Assembly: GCA_026225255.1 (NCBI GenBank)
Contig: JAMFSJ010000049.1
Coordinates: forward strand, 1 to 64,000
Direction of reading: 5' to 3'
Length of the DNA: 64,000 nt
Source of the DNA: Methylacidimicrobium fagopyrum
GTDB lineage: Bacteria; Verrucomicrobiota; Verrucomicrobiia; Limisphaerales; UBA11358
The notes beneath the pieces were generated by a model. It saw only the letters and a program-made list of their open reading frames with translations. It searched no databases and had not been told where the DNA came from. Positions 42,375-51,004 of the stretch are shown here, piece by piece (position 1 is the first letter of the stretch; every line of letters begins with the position of its first letter). A program made the position numbers and the translations under genes.

Positions 42375-42616
42375 GCCATGCGTTTACGCCCGAGATTTTT
42401 AAGGTGCCGTTTGTGGCTTGCATCTTTTCGTCCACTGGCATACATGCCGACCAAATCACCGGCGCGATCGAGCAGGCTTTCGGATTTTCTTTCGCCATTG
42501 AGTTGCGCCGCCAACGCCTGCCGGACAATTTCAGATTTCGGGCGATTCAAGTCCCGGGCACGGCGGTTCAGCCGTTCGGCCAATTCATCGGGAACTTTCA
42601 AAGTCAAGGTCTGCAT
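42371..42616 (-). CDS. vapB: Ribbon-helix-helix antitoxin
   Basis: The 81-residue protein begins with an RHH fold (MQTLTLKVPDELAERLNRRA and PKSEIVRQALAAQL) that would bind the operon's promoter. The C-terminal part, from about residue 42, is basic and flexible and likely neutralises the PIN toxin. It precedes vapC in the same operon; the 70 bp between its start and nadB must hold both divergent promoters. Confidence 0.85.
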   Translation of the reverse strand: MQTLTLKVPDELAERLNRRARDLNRPKSEIVRQALAAQLNGERKSESLLDRAGDLVGMYASGRKDASHKRHLKNLGRKRMA

Positions 42617-42686
42617 GGAATGTTGGTAACACTGAATTGCCGAATTGACAATACCAAATTAAATTCGGACTTTATGGGTTCATTAA

Positions 42687-44288
42687 ATGAAACAATTCGA
42701 CTTCCTCATCCTCGGTAGCGGCATCGCGGGACTTTCGTTTGCGTTGAAGGTGGCGCCGCGTGGGCGTGTGGCGATCGTCACAAAGAAGAATCGCGCGGAG
42801 TCGAACACAAATTACGCGCAGGGTGGCATCGCGTCGGTGACGGGCAAGGATGATTCGTTCGAACTGCACGTGCGCGACACGCTTGAGGCGGGCGCGGGTT
42901 TGTGCAAGGAAAGCGTGGTGCGCACGATTGTCGAGGAAGGGCCGGCACGCATCCAGGAATTGATTGATCTCGGCATGAAATTTTCCGAAACGGAACAGCG
43001 CGCGTCGGATGGTTCGCGCGAATTGGATCTGGGCCGGGAAGGCGGCCATTCGCGTCGCCGCATTCTGCACGCGAAGGACATGACCGGCCACGAGATCGAA
43101 AGCGCATTGCTCGATGCGATTTCCAAGCAGCCGAACATTCAGATTTTTGAGAATCATCTGGCGATTGATTTGATCACGAGCCAGAAGCTCGGGTACGTCG
43201 GCGAAAACCGTTGCCACGGCGCGTATGTGTTCGACCGTAAAACACGGCGCGTGGAGACGTTTTCCGCAACGACGACTCTGCTGGCGACGGGCGGTTGCGG
43301 CAAAGTTTATCTCTACACGACGAATCCCGACATCGCGACCGGTGACGGCGTGGCGATGGCATATCGGGCCGGCGCAAGCATCGCGAACATGGAGTTCGTG
43401 CAGTTTCATCCGACCTGTCTGTATCATCCGAAGGCGAAGTCATTTCTCATCAGCGAAGCCGTGCGCGGCGAAGGCGGCGTTCTAAAAAATCTCGAGGGCG
43501 GCGAATTCATGGACGGTGTGCACGCAATGAAATCGCTCGCGCCGCGTGACATTGTAGCCCGCGCGATCGACAGTGAGATGAAGAAGACCGGCGCAGATCA
43601 CGTGTTACTCGACATCACGCATAAGCCCGCCAAGTTCATCATCGAACGCTTTCCCAATATTTATCAAACGTGTTTGCGCTACGGCATTGATATCACGAAA
43701 GAGCCAATTCCGGTCGTGCCGGCGGCACATTATCAATGCGGCGGCGTAGTGACTAATGTGGATGGCGAGACGGATATCGCCGGCCTTTTTGCGGTGGGCG
43801 AAGTGGCTTGCACCGGCTTGCACGGTGCCAATCGGTTGGCGAGTAATTCGCTGTTGGAAGCGCTGGTTTGTGCGCATCGTGCGGCGGGAAAAATTCTGTC
43901 AACGACCGTGCAAAAAACAGATTTAGCCATTCCGCTCTGGCAGTCCGGCAACGCGACGAATGCGGACGAAATGGTGGTCGTGTCGCACAACTGGGATGAG
44001 ATCCGCCGGTTGATGTGGGATTACGTCGGCATCGTGCGGACGAACAAGCGTTTACAGCGCGCGCAAAAGCGGATCGCGAATCTGCAGGAAGAGATTCACG
44101 ATTATTACTGGAATTTCAATGTGTCGGCGGACTTGCTGGAATTGCGCAACATCGCAACCGTGGCGGAACTGATCGTAGCTTGCGCCTTGCAGCGGCCGGA
44201 GAGCCGGGGACTGAATTACAATTTGGATTTTCCTGACACGAACGACGCTTGGGCACAGCGCGACAGTGTGGTGCGGAAACCAATTTAA
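42687..44288 (+). CDS. nadB: L-aspartate oxidase
   Basis: The 533-residue flavoprotein has the FAD motif [19 protein letters not shown] at the N-terminus, [69 protein letters not shown] and [24 protein letters not shown]. It oxidises L-aspartate to iminoaspartate, the first step of NAD synthesis. The C-terminal helical domain is complete. nadA and nadC are not nearby. Confidence 0.96.
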   Translation: MKQFDFLILGSGIAGLSFALKVAPRGRVAIVTKKNRAESNTNYAQGGIASVTGKDDSFELHVRDTLEAGAGLCKESVVRTIVEEGPARIQELIDLGMKFSETEQRASDGSRELDLGREGGHSRRRILHAKDMTGHEIESALLDAISKQPNIQIFENHLAIDLITSQKLGYVGENRCHGAYVFDRKTRRVETFSATTTLLATGGCGKVYLYTTNPDIATGDGVAMAYRAGASIANMEFVQFHPTCLYHPKAKSFLISEAVRGEGGVLKNLEGGEFMDGVHAMKSLAPRDIVARAIDSEMKKTGADHVLLDITHKPAKFIIERFPNIYQTCLRYGIDITKEPIPVVPAAHYQCGGVVTNVDGETDIAGLFAVGEVACTGLHGANRLASNSLLEALVCAHRAAGKILSTTVQKTDLAIPLWQSGNATNADEMVVVSHNWDEIRRLMWDYVGIVRTNKRLQRAQKRIANLQEEIHDYYWNFNVSADLLELRNIATVAELIVACALQRPESRGLNYNLDFPDTNDAWAQRDSVVRKPI

Positions 44289-44296
44289 ACGGGTGA

Positions 44297-44360
44297 CTTT
44301 TTAACAAAAGGAAACGAAGGTAACAAAGCTTCGTTCCCTTGGCTCGCCTCTGTTAAAAAG
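44297..44360. terminator. Two-tier hairpin between converging genes
   Basis: Outer arms ctttttaaca (44297-44306) and tgttaaaaag (44351-44360) pair perfectly; inner 12-base arms 44308-44319 and 44329-44340 pair with one mismatch around gtaacaaag. It lies between the nadB stop and that of the next minus-strand gene, so it could stop transcription from both sides. Confidence 0.6.
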
Positions 44361-44364
44361 CCTT

Positions 44365-44940
44365 TTATTTGAGCGCATCCAGCGAGGCTTTCGCTTGCGT
44401 GATCACCGTCTTGAGCTGCGTGAGTTGATCCGAATTAAGCTGGATTTTCGCCCAATCACCCAGTTGCAGATACGCATTGATGCCGCCTTGTTTCCGATCG
44501 CTGTGGGCGATGATGCGCACGCCGGATTTGGTCGTATAGCTGGCCTCAAATGTCGGCATCGAAGTCACTTCGTAAGTGATGTTGCTGATGTAATTGATGC
44601 CGCTGATGAGCGAATCCAATTCATCATAATCAACGACCAGAAAGCCTCGAGGAAGCTGAGCGCTGGGCGGATTAGCACCGCCATTCCAGCCGATGGTGAT
44701 GCCGTAAAGTTTTTGGCCGTGGTTGACGTCGGTGGATTCCTTCGTGCGGATCGTGATCGCGCCGTTGCCGACGGTAACCGTGTTGATCGGATTGGAAGCC
44801 TTCACGATAACCGTGCCGGTTTGCAACTCGAAGTTTTCGATGAGCGTGGCGGGCGCATTGGTGAAGTCCTGAGCGACGGCTGAAAGCGCGAGCACCAAAC
44901 CCGTGCCGATACCCGCGAGGATGATTTTGAAATGGCGCAT
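44365..44940 (-). CDS. Secreted protein of unknown function
   Basis: From the ATG at 44940 the protein has 191 residues and a signal peptide (MRHFKIILAGIGTGLVLALSAVAQ). The mature part is beta-rich (TGTVIVKASNPINTVTVG, ITIRTKESTDVNHGQKLYGITIGW) and ends with a helix (LKTVITQAKASLDALK). I know no named family. It should be periplasmic or exported. Confidence 0.65.
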   Translation of the reverse strand: MRHFKIILAGIGTGLVLALSAVAQDFTNAPATLIENFELQTGTVIVKASNPINTVTVGNGAITIRTKESTDVNHGQKLYGITIGWNGGANPPSAQLPRGFLVVDYDELDSLISGINYISNITYEVTSMPTFEASYTTKSGVRIIAHSDRKQGGINAYLQLGDWAKIQLNSDQLTQLKTVITQAKASLDALK

Positions 44941-45013
44941 ATAAATTTCCTTCTGAAACGGTCGGGCAAAGCCGCTGCTTTGCCGTCGATTGTGCTGCCT
45001 TAATACTAAAGGC

Positions 45014-45037
45014 AAGGCGGAGCAGCAGCTCCGCCTT
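45014..45037 (-). terminator. Hairpin after the nucleotidyltransferase gene
   Basis: aaggcggagc (45014-45023) and gctccgcctt (45028-45037) form a perfect 10-bp stem with a four-base loop, between the nucleotidyltransferase stop and the start of the secreted-protein gene. Only a short T-rich tail follows on the minus strand. Confidence 0.55.
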
Positions 45038-45085
45038 ACCAACATTCATTCAAACTCCACCGCGAAAGAAAAGTTGCGTGATCGC

Positions 45086-45985
45086 TTAACTCCACAATTT
45101 TTCCGGATAATCACCGCGCGCGACCAATTTGCGGATGTTTTCCACTACCGTCGGACGATCTTCGCGATACGTCACGCCAAACCAGGAATCCGGTGAGCGC
45201 AAAACTTTGCATTTGGCCTGGCCGCTGGTGACCAAGTCGCCCACGGTGGCGGGGATGTAACATTCGGACTTTTGTTCGCCGCCGCTCTTTTTCAAGAACG
45301 CTTCAAAGGCAGCTTGCAATTGCGGGAACAATGCGGGAGTGAACCCCCAGAAATTCATGGAAACCGCTTCGTCGCCAATCAGCGGAGTGATTTTGCCGTC
45401 GGCTTCCGTATTTTTTGCGGCGTTGCCATCGCGTTCGATTTTCATCATCTCGACGATATTCGTGAGATAATTATTGGCATCCACGCGTGACACGCCACGG
45501 GCGACACTGCCGAAATCGGACAACGTGTTTTTTAGGATGAAGCCGACCATCGCATAATCCGGCGTGCCGGAAGTCAGATGTTGCGCGAGGACTTTGTAGG
45601 CATTCTGACCGTAAAAATCGTCCGCGTTGATCGCGGCGAACGGCTCGTTGATGATGCCATCGGCCATCAAAATCGCGTGCGTTGTGCCCCACGGTTTGGT
45701 GCGACCGGCGGGCAAGGAATAGCCGGACGGTAATTTATCCAGTTCCTGAAACGCATATTCCACGGCGATACGCTTTTCAAAATGCCGGCCGACGATATCG
45801 CGAAAATCCTTTTCGATGTCCTTGCGGATGACGAAAACAAGTTTGCCAAAACCCGCGCGCATCGCGTCGTAAATGGAGTAATCAATGATGGTTTCGCCGG
45901 AGGGACCGACGGGATCAATTTGTTTCAAGCCGCCATAACGGCTACCCATGCCAGCTGCGAGCACCAATAAAGTAGGTTTAGTCAT
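45086..45985 (-). CDS. Sugar nucleotidyltransferase (NTP_transferase family)
   Basis: The 299-residue protein has the nucleotide loop LVLAAGMGSRYGGLKQIDPVG near the N-terminus, then KPWGTTHAILMA, FAAINADDFYG and FWGFTPALFPQLQAAFEAFL. It resembles UDP-glucose or other NDP-sugar pyrophosphorylases, but the exact sugar and nucleotide cannot be told. It could supply sugar nucleotides for the exopolysaccharide made with the genes at 50370-54535. It is a single-gene unit with a hairpin after its stop. Confidence 0.8.
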   Translation of the reverse strand: MTKPTLLVLAAGMGSRYGGLKQIDPVGPSGETIIDYSIYDAMRAGFGKLVFVIRKDIEKDFRDIVGRHFEKRIAVEYAFQELDKLPSGYSLPAGRTKPWGTTHAILMADGIINEPFAAINADDFYGQNAYKVLAQHLTSGTPDYAMVGFILKNTLSDFGSVARGVSRVDANNYLTNIVEMMKIERDGNAAKNTEADGKITPLIGDEAVSMNFWGFTPALFPQLQAAFEAFLKKSGGEQKSECYIPATVGDLVTSGQAKCKVLRSPDSWFGVTYREDRPTVVENIRKLVARGDYPEKLWS

Positions 45986-46055
45986 GCGCGAATTTTAATT
46001 TCTCCGGCGCGATTGTCGAGCGCGCAACGCAAATTTTCGGCAAGAGATTTCAAAT

Positions 46056-46185
46056 CACGGATAGATACGGATTTATCCGAAAGGATGAATAAAACAGGAA
46101 GAATGATGAGACGTTTTGATCCACGCGGCTCGGTTATTTCATCATTCCACCTATTTTCTTTGCTCTTTATCTGGGCCTATCCGTG
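46056..46185. repeat. Degenerate nested inverted repeat upstream of tetR
   Basis: cacggatag (46056-46064) and ctatccgtg (46177-46185) pair perfectly; inside, ggaagaatgatgaga and atttcatcattccacc are largely complementary. The design resembles the composite repeat at 3185-3335, with different words. Confidence 0.45.
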
Positions 46186-46206
46186 GTTAATTTCCCCTTT
46201 GCGCTC

Positions 46207-46235
46207 TTGACAATTAAAACAATTGTTTGAATTAT
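46207..46235 (+). promoter_or_regulatory. Promoter of tetR with an overlapping palindromic operator
   Basis: A perfect -35 TTGACA (46207-46212) is 17 bases before AATTAT (46230-46235), four of six matches to -10. A near-perfect 22-bp palindrome, aattaaaacaattgtttgaatt, covers 46212-46233 with a perfect 12-bp core aaacaattgttt. It would let TetR repress its own promoter. The leader to the ATG at 46247 is very short. Confidence 0.65.
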
Positions 46236-46246
46236 GTGTTTGAAAC

Positions 46247-46900
46247 ATGAAAGTCGTTCCCGATCCTGAAAATCAAGACGCCACGCGTAACCAACTTTTG
46301 GAAGCGGCGGGCGAAGTGTTTGCCGAAGTTGGCTTTCGCAATGCCACGGTGCGCGCCATTTGTCAGCGTGCGGGCGCGAATATCGCGGCAATCAATTATC
46401 ATTTTGGCGACAAGGAAACTCTCTACATCGAAGTGCTGCGTTACGCGCACGGCAAGGCATTGGAGAAGCATCCGTTATTGCTCGATGTGCCCGAAACCGC
46501 CGCGCCGGAAAAAAAACTGCGCGCGTTCATTCATTCCCTGCTGCTGCGCGTGTTCGAAAAAGGATCGCACTCGTGGCACGGCCGCTTGATGTCGCGGGAA
46601 ATGATCGAGCCGACCGTGGCGCTGGATGCGTTGATCGAAGAGCGCATCCGCCCGACGCATACCGCGTTGGCAACCATCATCAGTGAAATTTTGAAACGTC
46701 CGGCGTCGGATGATTGTGTGATCTTGTGCGTTTCCAGCGTGTTCAGCCAATGCGTTTTTTATAATCATTGTCGCCCGGCGGTCGTGAAACTATTTCCCAA
46801 GCTGGTGCCGCACGACGCCGCGAGCATCGAAAATCTGGCCGCGCACATCACGAAATTTTCGCTGGCGGCAATGAAGGATTTTTCCGCCAACATAAAATGA
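46247..46900 (+). CDS. TetR/AcrR-family repressor, CecR-like
   Basis: The 217-residue protein has the TetR helix-turn-helix (NQLLEAAGEVFAEVGFRNAT and ICQRAGANIAAINYHFGDKE) and a ligand-binding C-terminus like DUF1956/CecR regulators. It probably represses its own operon, including the TolC-like gene 23 bp downstream, through the palindrome at 46212-46233. The ligand is unknown. Confidence 0.88.
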   Translation: MKVVPDPENQDATRNQLLEAAGEVFAEVGFRNATVRAICQRAGANIAAINYHFGDKETLYIEVLRYAHGKALEKHPLLLDVPETAAPEKKLRAFIHSLLLRVFEKGSHSWHGRLMSREMIEPTVALDALIEERIRPTHTALATIISEILKRPASDDCVILCVSSVFSQCVFYNHCRPAVVKLFPKLVPHDAASIENLAAHITKFSLAAMKDFSANIK

Positions 46901-46923
46901 AACGCGCAAAATAATTTCTCACC

Positions 46924-48294
46924 ATGAAAAAATTAAAACTAATTTTCTCGCTGGCCGCGATGGGTTTCGCTGCGACGCTGCCTTCGTTTGCGCAAAACAC
47001 CAACACTAATCTGCCCGCGTGGCTGACGCGTCCGCTGTCATTGACCGACGCGTTGAACACGGCATTGGAACAAAACGCCGCGCTGCTGGAAGCGAAAAGC
47101 GATCTGGAATCCACGCACGGTTTGGTCGTGCAAACACGCGCCGTGGCATTGCCGCAATTGATCGCGAGCGGCCAATATAAATATACGGATCCAAACGCGA
47201 TTGAATCTTTTCCCACGGCCGCTGGACCTTTAGCCACGCCGGATCAAAACTGGAACGCGGGCATTCAGCTCGTGCAATCCATTTACTCCGGCGGACGCAT
47301 CATCGCCGCATTTAAAGCCGCCGATGCGACGGAAAAACAATCCTTGGCAAATTATCAAACGAGCATTGCCGACACATTATTGAATGTGCGCCTGGCATAT
47401 TACGACGTGTTGCTCGCTGCGCAGGAAATTACGGTTCACGAAGCTTCGGTAAAGCTGTTGCAAAAGGAACTCGACGACCAAAAACACCGGCTCGCCGCCG
47501 GCACGGTTCCGAAATTCAATGTGTTACGCGCGGAAGTTGCGGTGGCAAATGAACGTCCGAATTTGATTTCTGCGCGAAATAATTATCGCATTGCCAAAAA
47601 TAATCTGGCGAATGTGCTCGGTTACAATTTGCCGCGCGAAATTTGGGAAGATATTCCGTTGAACCTGACGGATGATTTCGATTCCTCACCCTTGCGAATT
47701 AATTTGCCGGACGCGATTCAGCAAGCGCTCACGCGGCGGTCGGAACTATTGTCACTGCGCAAAGGCGTCGAGTTACAACGACTCAGCATCGTGAACGCGA
47801 AGGCCGGCTACAAACCGAGCGTTTCCGTTTTCGCCGGTTATGATTGGCGCAATTCGCAATACACAGAGCCGGTGACCCTCGATCACGATTTCAATGGCTG
47901 GAATGCGGGCGCGCAATTGTCGTGGAATATTTTTGACGGCGCGTTGACGTTCGGCAAAGTCAAATCGGCCAAGGCGCAGTTTGATAAATCCAAAACGGTG
48001 CTGGCCGATCAGGGTCGCCAGATCGAATTGCAAGTGCGCACGGCGTATTCTGATTTTATTCAAGCGCGCGAAACGTTGGAGTCGCAGGGAAAAGTTCAAG
48101 AAGAAGCTGACGAAGCGCTGCGCGAAGCGAAACAACGCGCCGACGCCGGCACCGGCACGCAACTCGACGTGCTCGACGCGGAAACGTCGCTCACGCAATC
48201 GCGCACAACACAAATTCAGGCATTGCATGATTATTCCACGGCCAAGGTAAAATTTGATCGTGCAATCGGGAGTGATATTACACCTGTGAAATAA
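46924..48294 (+). CDS. TolC-family outer-membrane efflux protein
   Basis: The 456-residue protein has a signal peptide (ending about SFAQ) and two OEP repeats, with typical phrases LSLTDALNTALEQNAALLEA, QLVQSIYSGGRIIAAFKA, RLAAGTVPKFNVLRAEVAVAN, AQLSWNIFDGALTFGKVKSA and QRADAGTGTQLDVLDAETSLTQS. It forms the outer-membrane channel of an efflux or type I secretion system. The usual inner partners (membrane-fusion protein, RND or ABC pump) are missing from this operon. Confidence 0.92.
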   Translation: MKKLKLIFSLAAMGFAATLPSFAQNTNTNLPAWLTRPLSLTDALNTALEQNAALLEAKSDLESTHGLVVQTRAVALPQLIASGQYKYTDPNAIESFPTAAGPLATPDQNWNAGIQLVQSIYSGGRIIAAFKAADATEKQSLANYQTSIADTLLNVRLAYYDVLLAAQEITVHEASVKLLQKELDDQKHRLAAGTVPKFNVLRAEVAVANERPNLISARNNYRIAKNNLANVLGYNLPREIWEDIPLNLTDDFDSSPLRINLPDAIQQALTRRSELLSLRKGVELQRLSIVNAKAGYKPSVSVFAGYDWRNSQYTEPVTLDHDFNGWNAGAQLSWNIFDGALTFGKVKSAKAQFDKSKTVLADQGRQIELQVRTAYSDFIQARETLESQGKVQEEADEALREAKQRADAGTGTQLDVLDAETSLTQSRTTQIQALHDYSTAKVKFDRAIGSDITPVK

Positions 48295-48304
48295 TACGAG
48301 CGGA

Positions 48305-48325
48305 GCGCCGGGCATGGCTCGGCGC
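48305..48325 (+). terminator. gcgccg hairpin after the TolC gene
   Basis: gcgccg (48305-48310) pairs with cggcgc (48320-48325) around ggcatggct. There is no T-run. It belongs to the dispersed hairpin family. Confidence 0.4.
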
Positions 48326-48394
48326 CCTGCCCTGCCCTGGATTACTTTCATTTGCGATTGACGCCTTCCTCGCGTTACGAGATTTTGTTGGGCT

Positions 48395-49945
48395 ATGGCA
48401 AAAATTCAACGCGCGCTCATTTCTGTTTCCGACAAAACCGGACTGGTTCCGTTCGTCCAAATTCTCGCGCAAGCGGGGGTAGAAATTATTTCCACCGGCG
48501 GCACGGCCAAAACGTTGCGCGACGCGGGCCTGACCGTCAAAGACATCAGCGAACACACCGGTTTTCCCGAAATGCTCGATGGCCGCGTGAAGACGCTGCA
48601 CCCGAAAGTTCACGGCGGATTGCTCTTCATTCGCGGTAACGAAACGCATGAAGCGGCAGTGAAAACGCACGGCATCACCCCGATTGATCTTGTCGTCGTA
48701 AATCTTTATCCGTTCGAGCAAACGGTCGCCAAGCCAGACGTCAGCTTGCACGATGCCATTGAAAACATTGATATCGGCGGGCCTTCGATGTTACGCAGTG
48801 CCGCGAAAAATCACGATAGTGTTACGGTGATTGTTGATCCGGCGGACTATGCGGAAACTGCGAAGCTCATTTCTGAAACGGGCAACACGACTTTGGACCT
48901 GCGCCGCCAGTTGGCCGCGAAAGTCTATGCCCGCACCGCCGCTTACGACGCAGCGATCGCCGCGCATCTGCAAAAGGAATTTTCCGGTGGCACCAGTTTG
49001 TTGCCGCAAACCCTGACGATTTCCGCACCGCTCGTGCAACCGTTGCGTTACGGTGAAAACCCGCATCAAGCCGCCGCGCTTTACGGCAAATTTCACGAAT
49101 TTTTCCAGCAGCTTCACGGCAAGGAACTTTCTTACAACAATATTTTGGATCTGACAGCCGCGACGAGTTTGATCGCAGAATTTGAAAACGATTTGCCGAC
49201 GCTCGCAATTCTTAAACACACGAATCCGTGCGGCATCGGCCAAGGCGCATCGTTGCGCGAGGCTTGGGAAAGGGCGTTCGCTACGGATCGGCAAGCGCCG
49301 TTCGGCGGCATCATCGCGACGAATAAAATGCTTGATGCCGGCTGCGCCGAGGCCATCGCGGAAATTTTCAGCGAAGTGATTGTCGCGCCGGATTTTTCAC
49401 ACGAAGCCTTGGCGATTTTACAGAAGAAAAAGAATCTACGATTGCTCAAAATTTTGAAGAATCCGTCATTGGCACGGCCATTTGATTTGCGGAGCGTTGG
49501 CGCGAATTCATTTTTGCTGCAACAACGTGATTTAAAAATCACCACGGCGGCAGATTTGAAAATCGTTACGAAACGACAACCGACCGAAGCCGAATTGAAA
49601 GCAATGCTGTTCGGCTGGCGCACAGTCAAGCACGTCAAATCGAACGCGATTGTTTATGCGGGCATTGATCGCACGTTGGGCGTCGGCGCGGGGCAGATGA
49701 GCCGCGTGGATTCCAGTCGCATCGCGGTTTGGAAAGCGGGTGAGGCCAAACTGTCGCTCATTGGCAGCGTGGTTTGCAGTGACGCATTTTTCCCGTTCCC
49801 CGATGGTTTGATCGCCGCATCCGAAGCGGGTGCGACGGCGGCGATTCAACCCGGCGGTTCGGTCAAAGACGCAGAAGTTATCGCTGCTGCCGACGAACGC
49901 GGCATGGCGATGGCCTTCACGGGAGCGCGCCATTTCCGCCATTGA
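48395..49945 (+). CDS. purH: Bifunctional AICAR formyltransferase / IMP cyclohydrolase
   Basis: The 516-residue enzyme has the N-terminal MGS-like IMP cyclohydrolase ([72 protein letters not shown]) and the C-terminal AICAR formyltransferase ([57 protein letters not shown]). These are the last two steps of IMP synthesis. Other pur genes are not adjacent. The length is standard. Confidence 0.97.
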   Translation: MAKIQRALISVSDKTGLVPFVQILAQAGVEIISTGGTAKTLRDAGLTVKDISEHTGFPEMLDGRVKTLHPKVHGGLLFIRGNETHEAAVKTHGITPIDLVVVNLYPFEQTVAKPDVSLHDAIENIDIGGPSMLRSAAKNHDSVTVIVDPADYAETAKLISETGNTTLDLRRQLAAKVYARTAAYDAAIAAHLQKEFSGGTSLLPQTLTISAPLVQPLRYGENPHQAAALYGKFHEFFQQLHGKELSYNNILDLTAATSLIAEFENDLPTLAILKHTNPCGIGQGASLREAWERAFATDRQAPFGGIIATNKMLDAGCAEAIAEIFSEVIVAPDFSHEALAILQKKKNLRLLKILKNPSLARPFDLRSVGANSFLLQQRDLKITTAADLKIVTKRQPTEAELKAMLFGWRTVKHVKSNAIVYAGIDRTLGVGAGQMSRVDSSRIAVWKAGEAKLSLIGSVVCSDAFFPFPDGLIAASEAGATAAIQPGGSVKDAEVIAAADERGMAMAFTGARHFRH

Positions 49946-49952
49946 AAATTTG

Positions 49953-49978
49953 GGAGGTGCCGAACTGCTCGGCGCTCC
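49953..49978. terminator. gcgccg hairpin between purH and the FHA gene
   Basis: ggaggtgccg (49953-49962) pairs imperfectly, with a bulge, to cggcgctcc (49970-49978). It separates converging stop codons and may serve both strands. Confidence 0.45.
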
Positions 49979-49980
49979 GT

Positions 49981-50370
49981 TTAACGAACGAGCCAGTAAA
50001 TGAGAGCGATTTGAATCGCAGTAACGGCAGCCAGCAAGGCCCATATAAATAGTTCTCGCACGCGCAGGCCGCGTAACTTGGGTGGCGCGAGCCAAAATTG
50101 TATTTTGGCCGAGCCGAAAGAAATAATGTCGCCATTGCGCAAACGCGCGGATTTTTGAGATTCGCCGTTCACAGTGGCAATAGCATCAGACGCCGTTTCC
50201 AAAGTGAAGCCTTCCTTTTTTTGAAAGCCAATCGTGAGATGTTTATCCCACACACCGGCATCATCAAGGCATAGGTTATTTTCCACCGAGCGACCAATGT
50301 TAAAAGGAAAACGGCGGACGATTTGGACATCGCCCGCCATTTTACCGGAAAGAATACGGAGCTGAACCAT
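49981..50370 (-). CDS. FHA-domain protein with a C-terminal membrane helix
   Basis: The 129-residue protein has an FHA fold (FPFNIGRSVENNLCLDD, DKHLTIGF, TVNGESQKSARLRNGDIISFG) and a C-terminal membrane helix (about residues 107-127). FHA domains bind phosphothreonine. It is the last gene of the polysaccharide-export operon and its start overlaps the Wza-like stop, which suggests control of export by phosphorylation. The His-type residue of classical FHA domains is partly changed. Confidence 0.8.
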   Translation of the reverse strand: MVQLRILSGKMAGDVQIVRRFPFNIGRSVENNLCLDDAGVWDKHLTIGFQKKEGFTLETASDAIATVNGESQKSARLRNGDIISFGSAKIQFWLAPPKLRGLRVRELFIWALLAAVTAIQIALIYWLVR

Positions 50371-50972
50371 CAGAACCAGCGCTTTTTAGCGTAAATTTGA
50401 TCGCCAGGATAAACTTGGGGATCTTCAGCTTGACCTGCGAGCACCGCATTACCATCGATTATAATCTGCTTACCGTCTGCTCGGTGAGTGAGGATTATTA
50501 TGTGGCTGGCAAAATCCGTAAAATCTCCCGCTGCCGTAATCGCCCGAGTGACGGTCATGCCTTCGCGAAAAAGTTGCTCACCTGGATGAGCCACTTCACC
50601 GCTCACATAATAACTGCGTTCGCCACTCAATTTTACCGTGACATTCAAGTGCATATAAATCGCCGGAACGTAAGCATTATAAATGGTATTCTGCAACTCA
50701 CCCAATTTCTTGCCCTCAGCCTGAATTCGTCCAATTGAATCAAGCGTGATGGAGCCATCTTCTTTGATGGATTCTTCATGCGGCTGAGTGCTGATGTCTG
50801 GCGGTCCTTCTAAGATTACCGTGATGGTATCGCCAACATGTAAAACGGAGACATCAAATGGCTTGATTGGATGGGTTACTTCTTGCGTTTGACACCCCGC
50901 TAAAAGCAAACCAAACGCAGGCAATAGGCAAAGCAAGCTTAACCGAATCCAATTAGAAATTCTCAAATTCAT
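50370..50972 (-). CDS. Wza-like polysaccharide export lipoprotein
   Basis: From the ATG at 50972 it has 200 residues; the longer frame would begin at a TTG at 51008. The N-terminus is lipoprotein-like (LLCLLPAFGLLLAGCQT). A Poly_export domain (DVSVLHVGDTITVILEG, DGSITLDSIGRIQAEGKKLGEL) is followed by an SLBB-like part (GEVAHPGEQLFREGMTVTRAITAAGDF) and PQVYPGDQIYAKKRWF. It forms the outer-membrane export channel with the Wzc-like kinase just upstream. Confidence 0.88.
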   Translation of the reverse strand: MNLRISNWIRLSLLCLLPAFGLLLAGCQTQEVTHPIKPFDVSVLHVGDTITVILEGPPDISTQPHEESIKEDGSITLDSIGRIQAEGKKLGELQNTIYNAYVPAIYMHLNVTVKLSGERSYYVSGEVAHPGEQLFREGMTVTRAITAAGDFTDFASHIIILTHRADGKQIIIDGNAVLAGQAEDPQVYPGDQIYAKKRWF

Positions 50973-51004
50973 GGGCGGGAATACTCGTATATTTTTTGTA
51001 GCAA

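Noticed and set aside
45986..46246. Search for a tRNA or small RNA in this 261-bp gap
   Set aside because: No cloverleaf arms or T-loop consensus were found; the gap is explained by a degenerate repeat and the tetR promoter.
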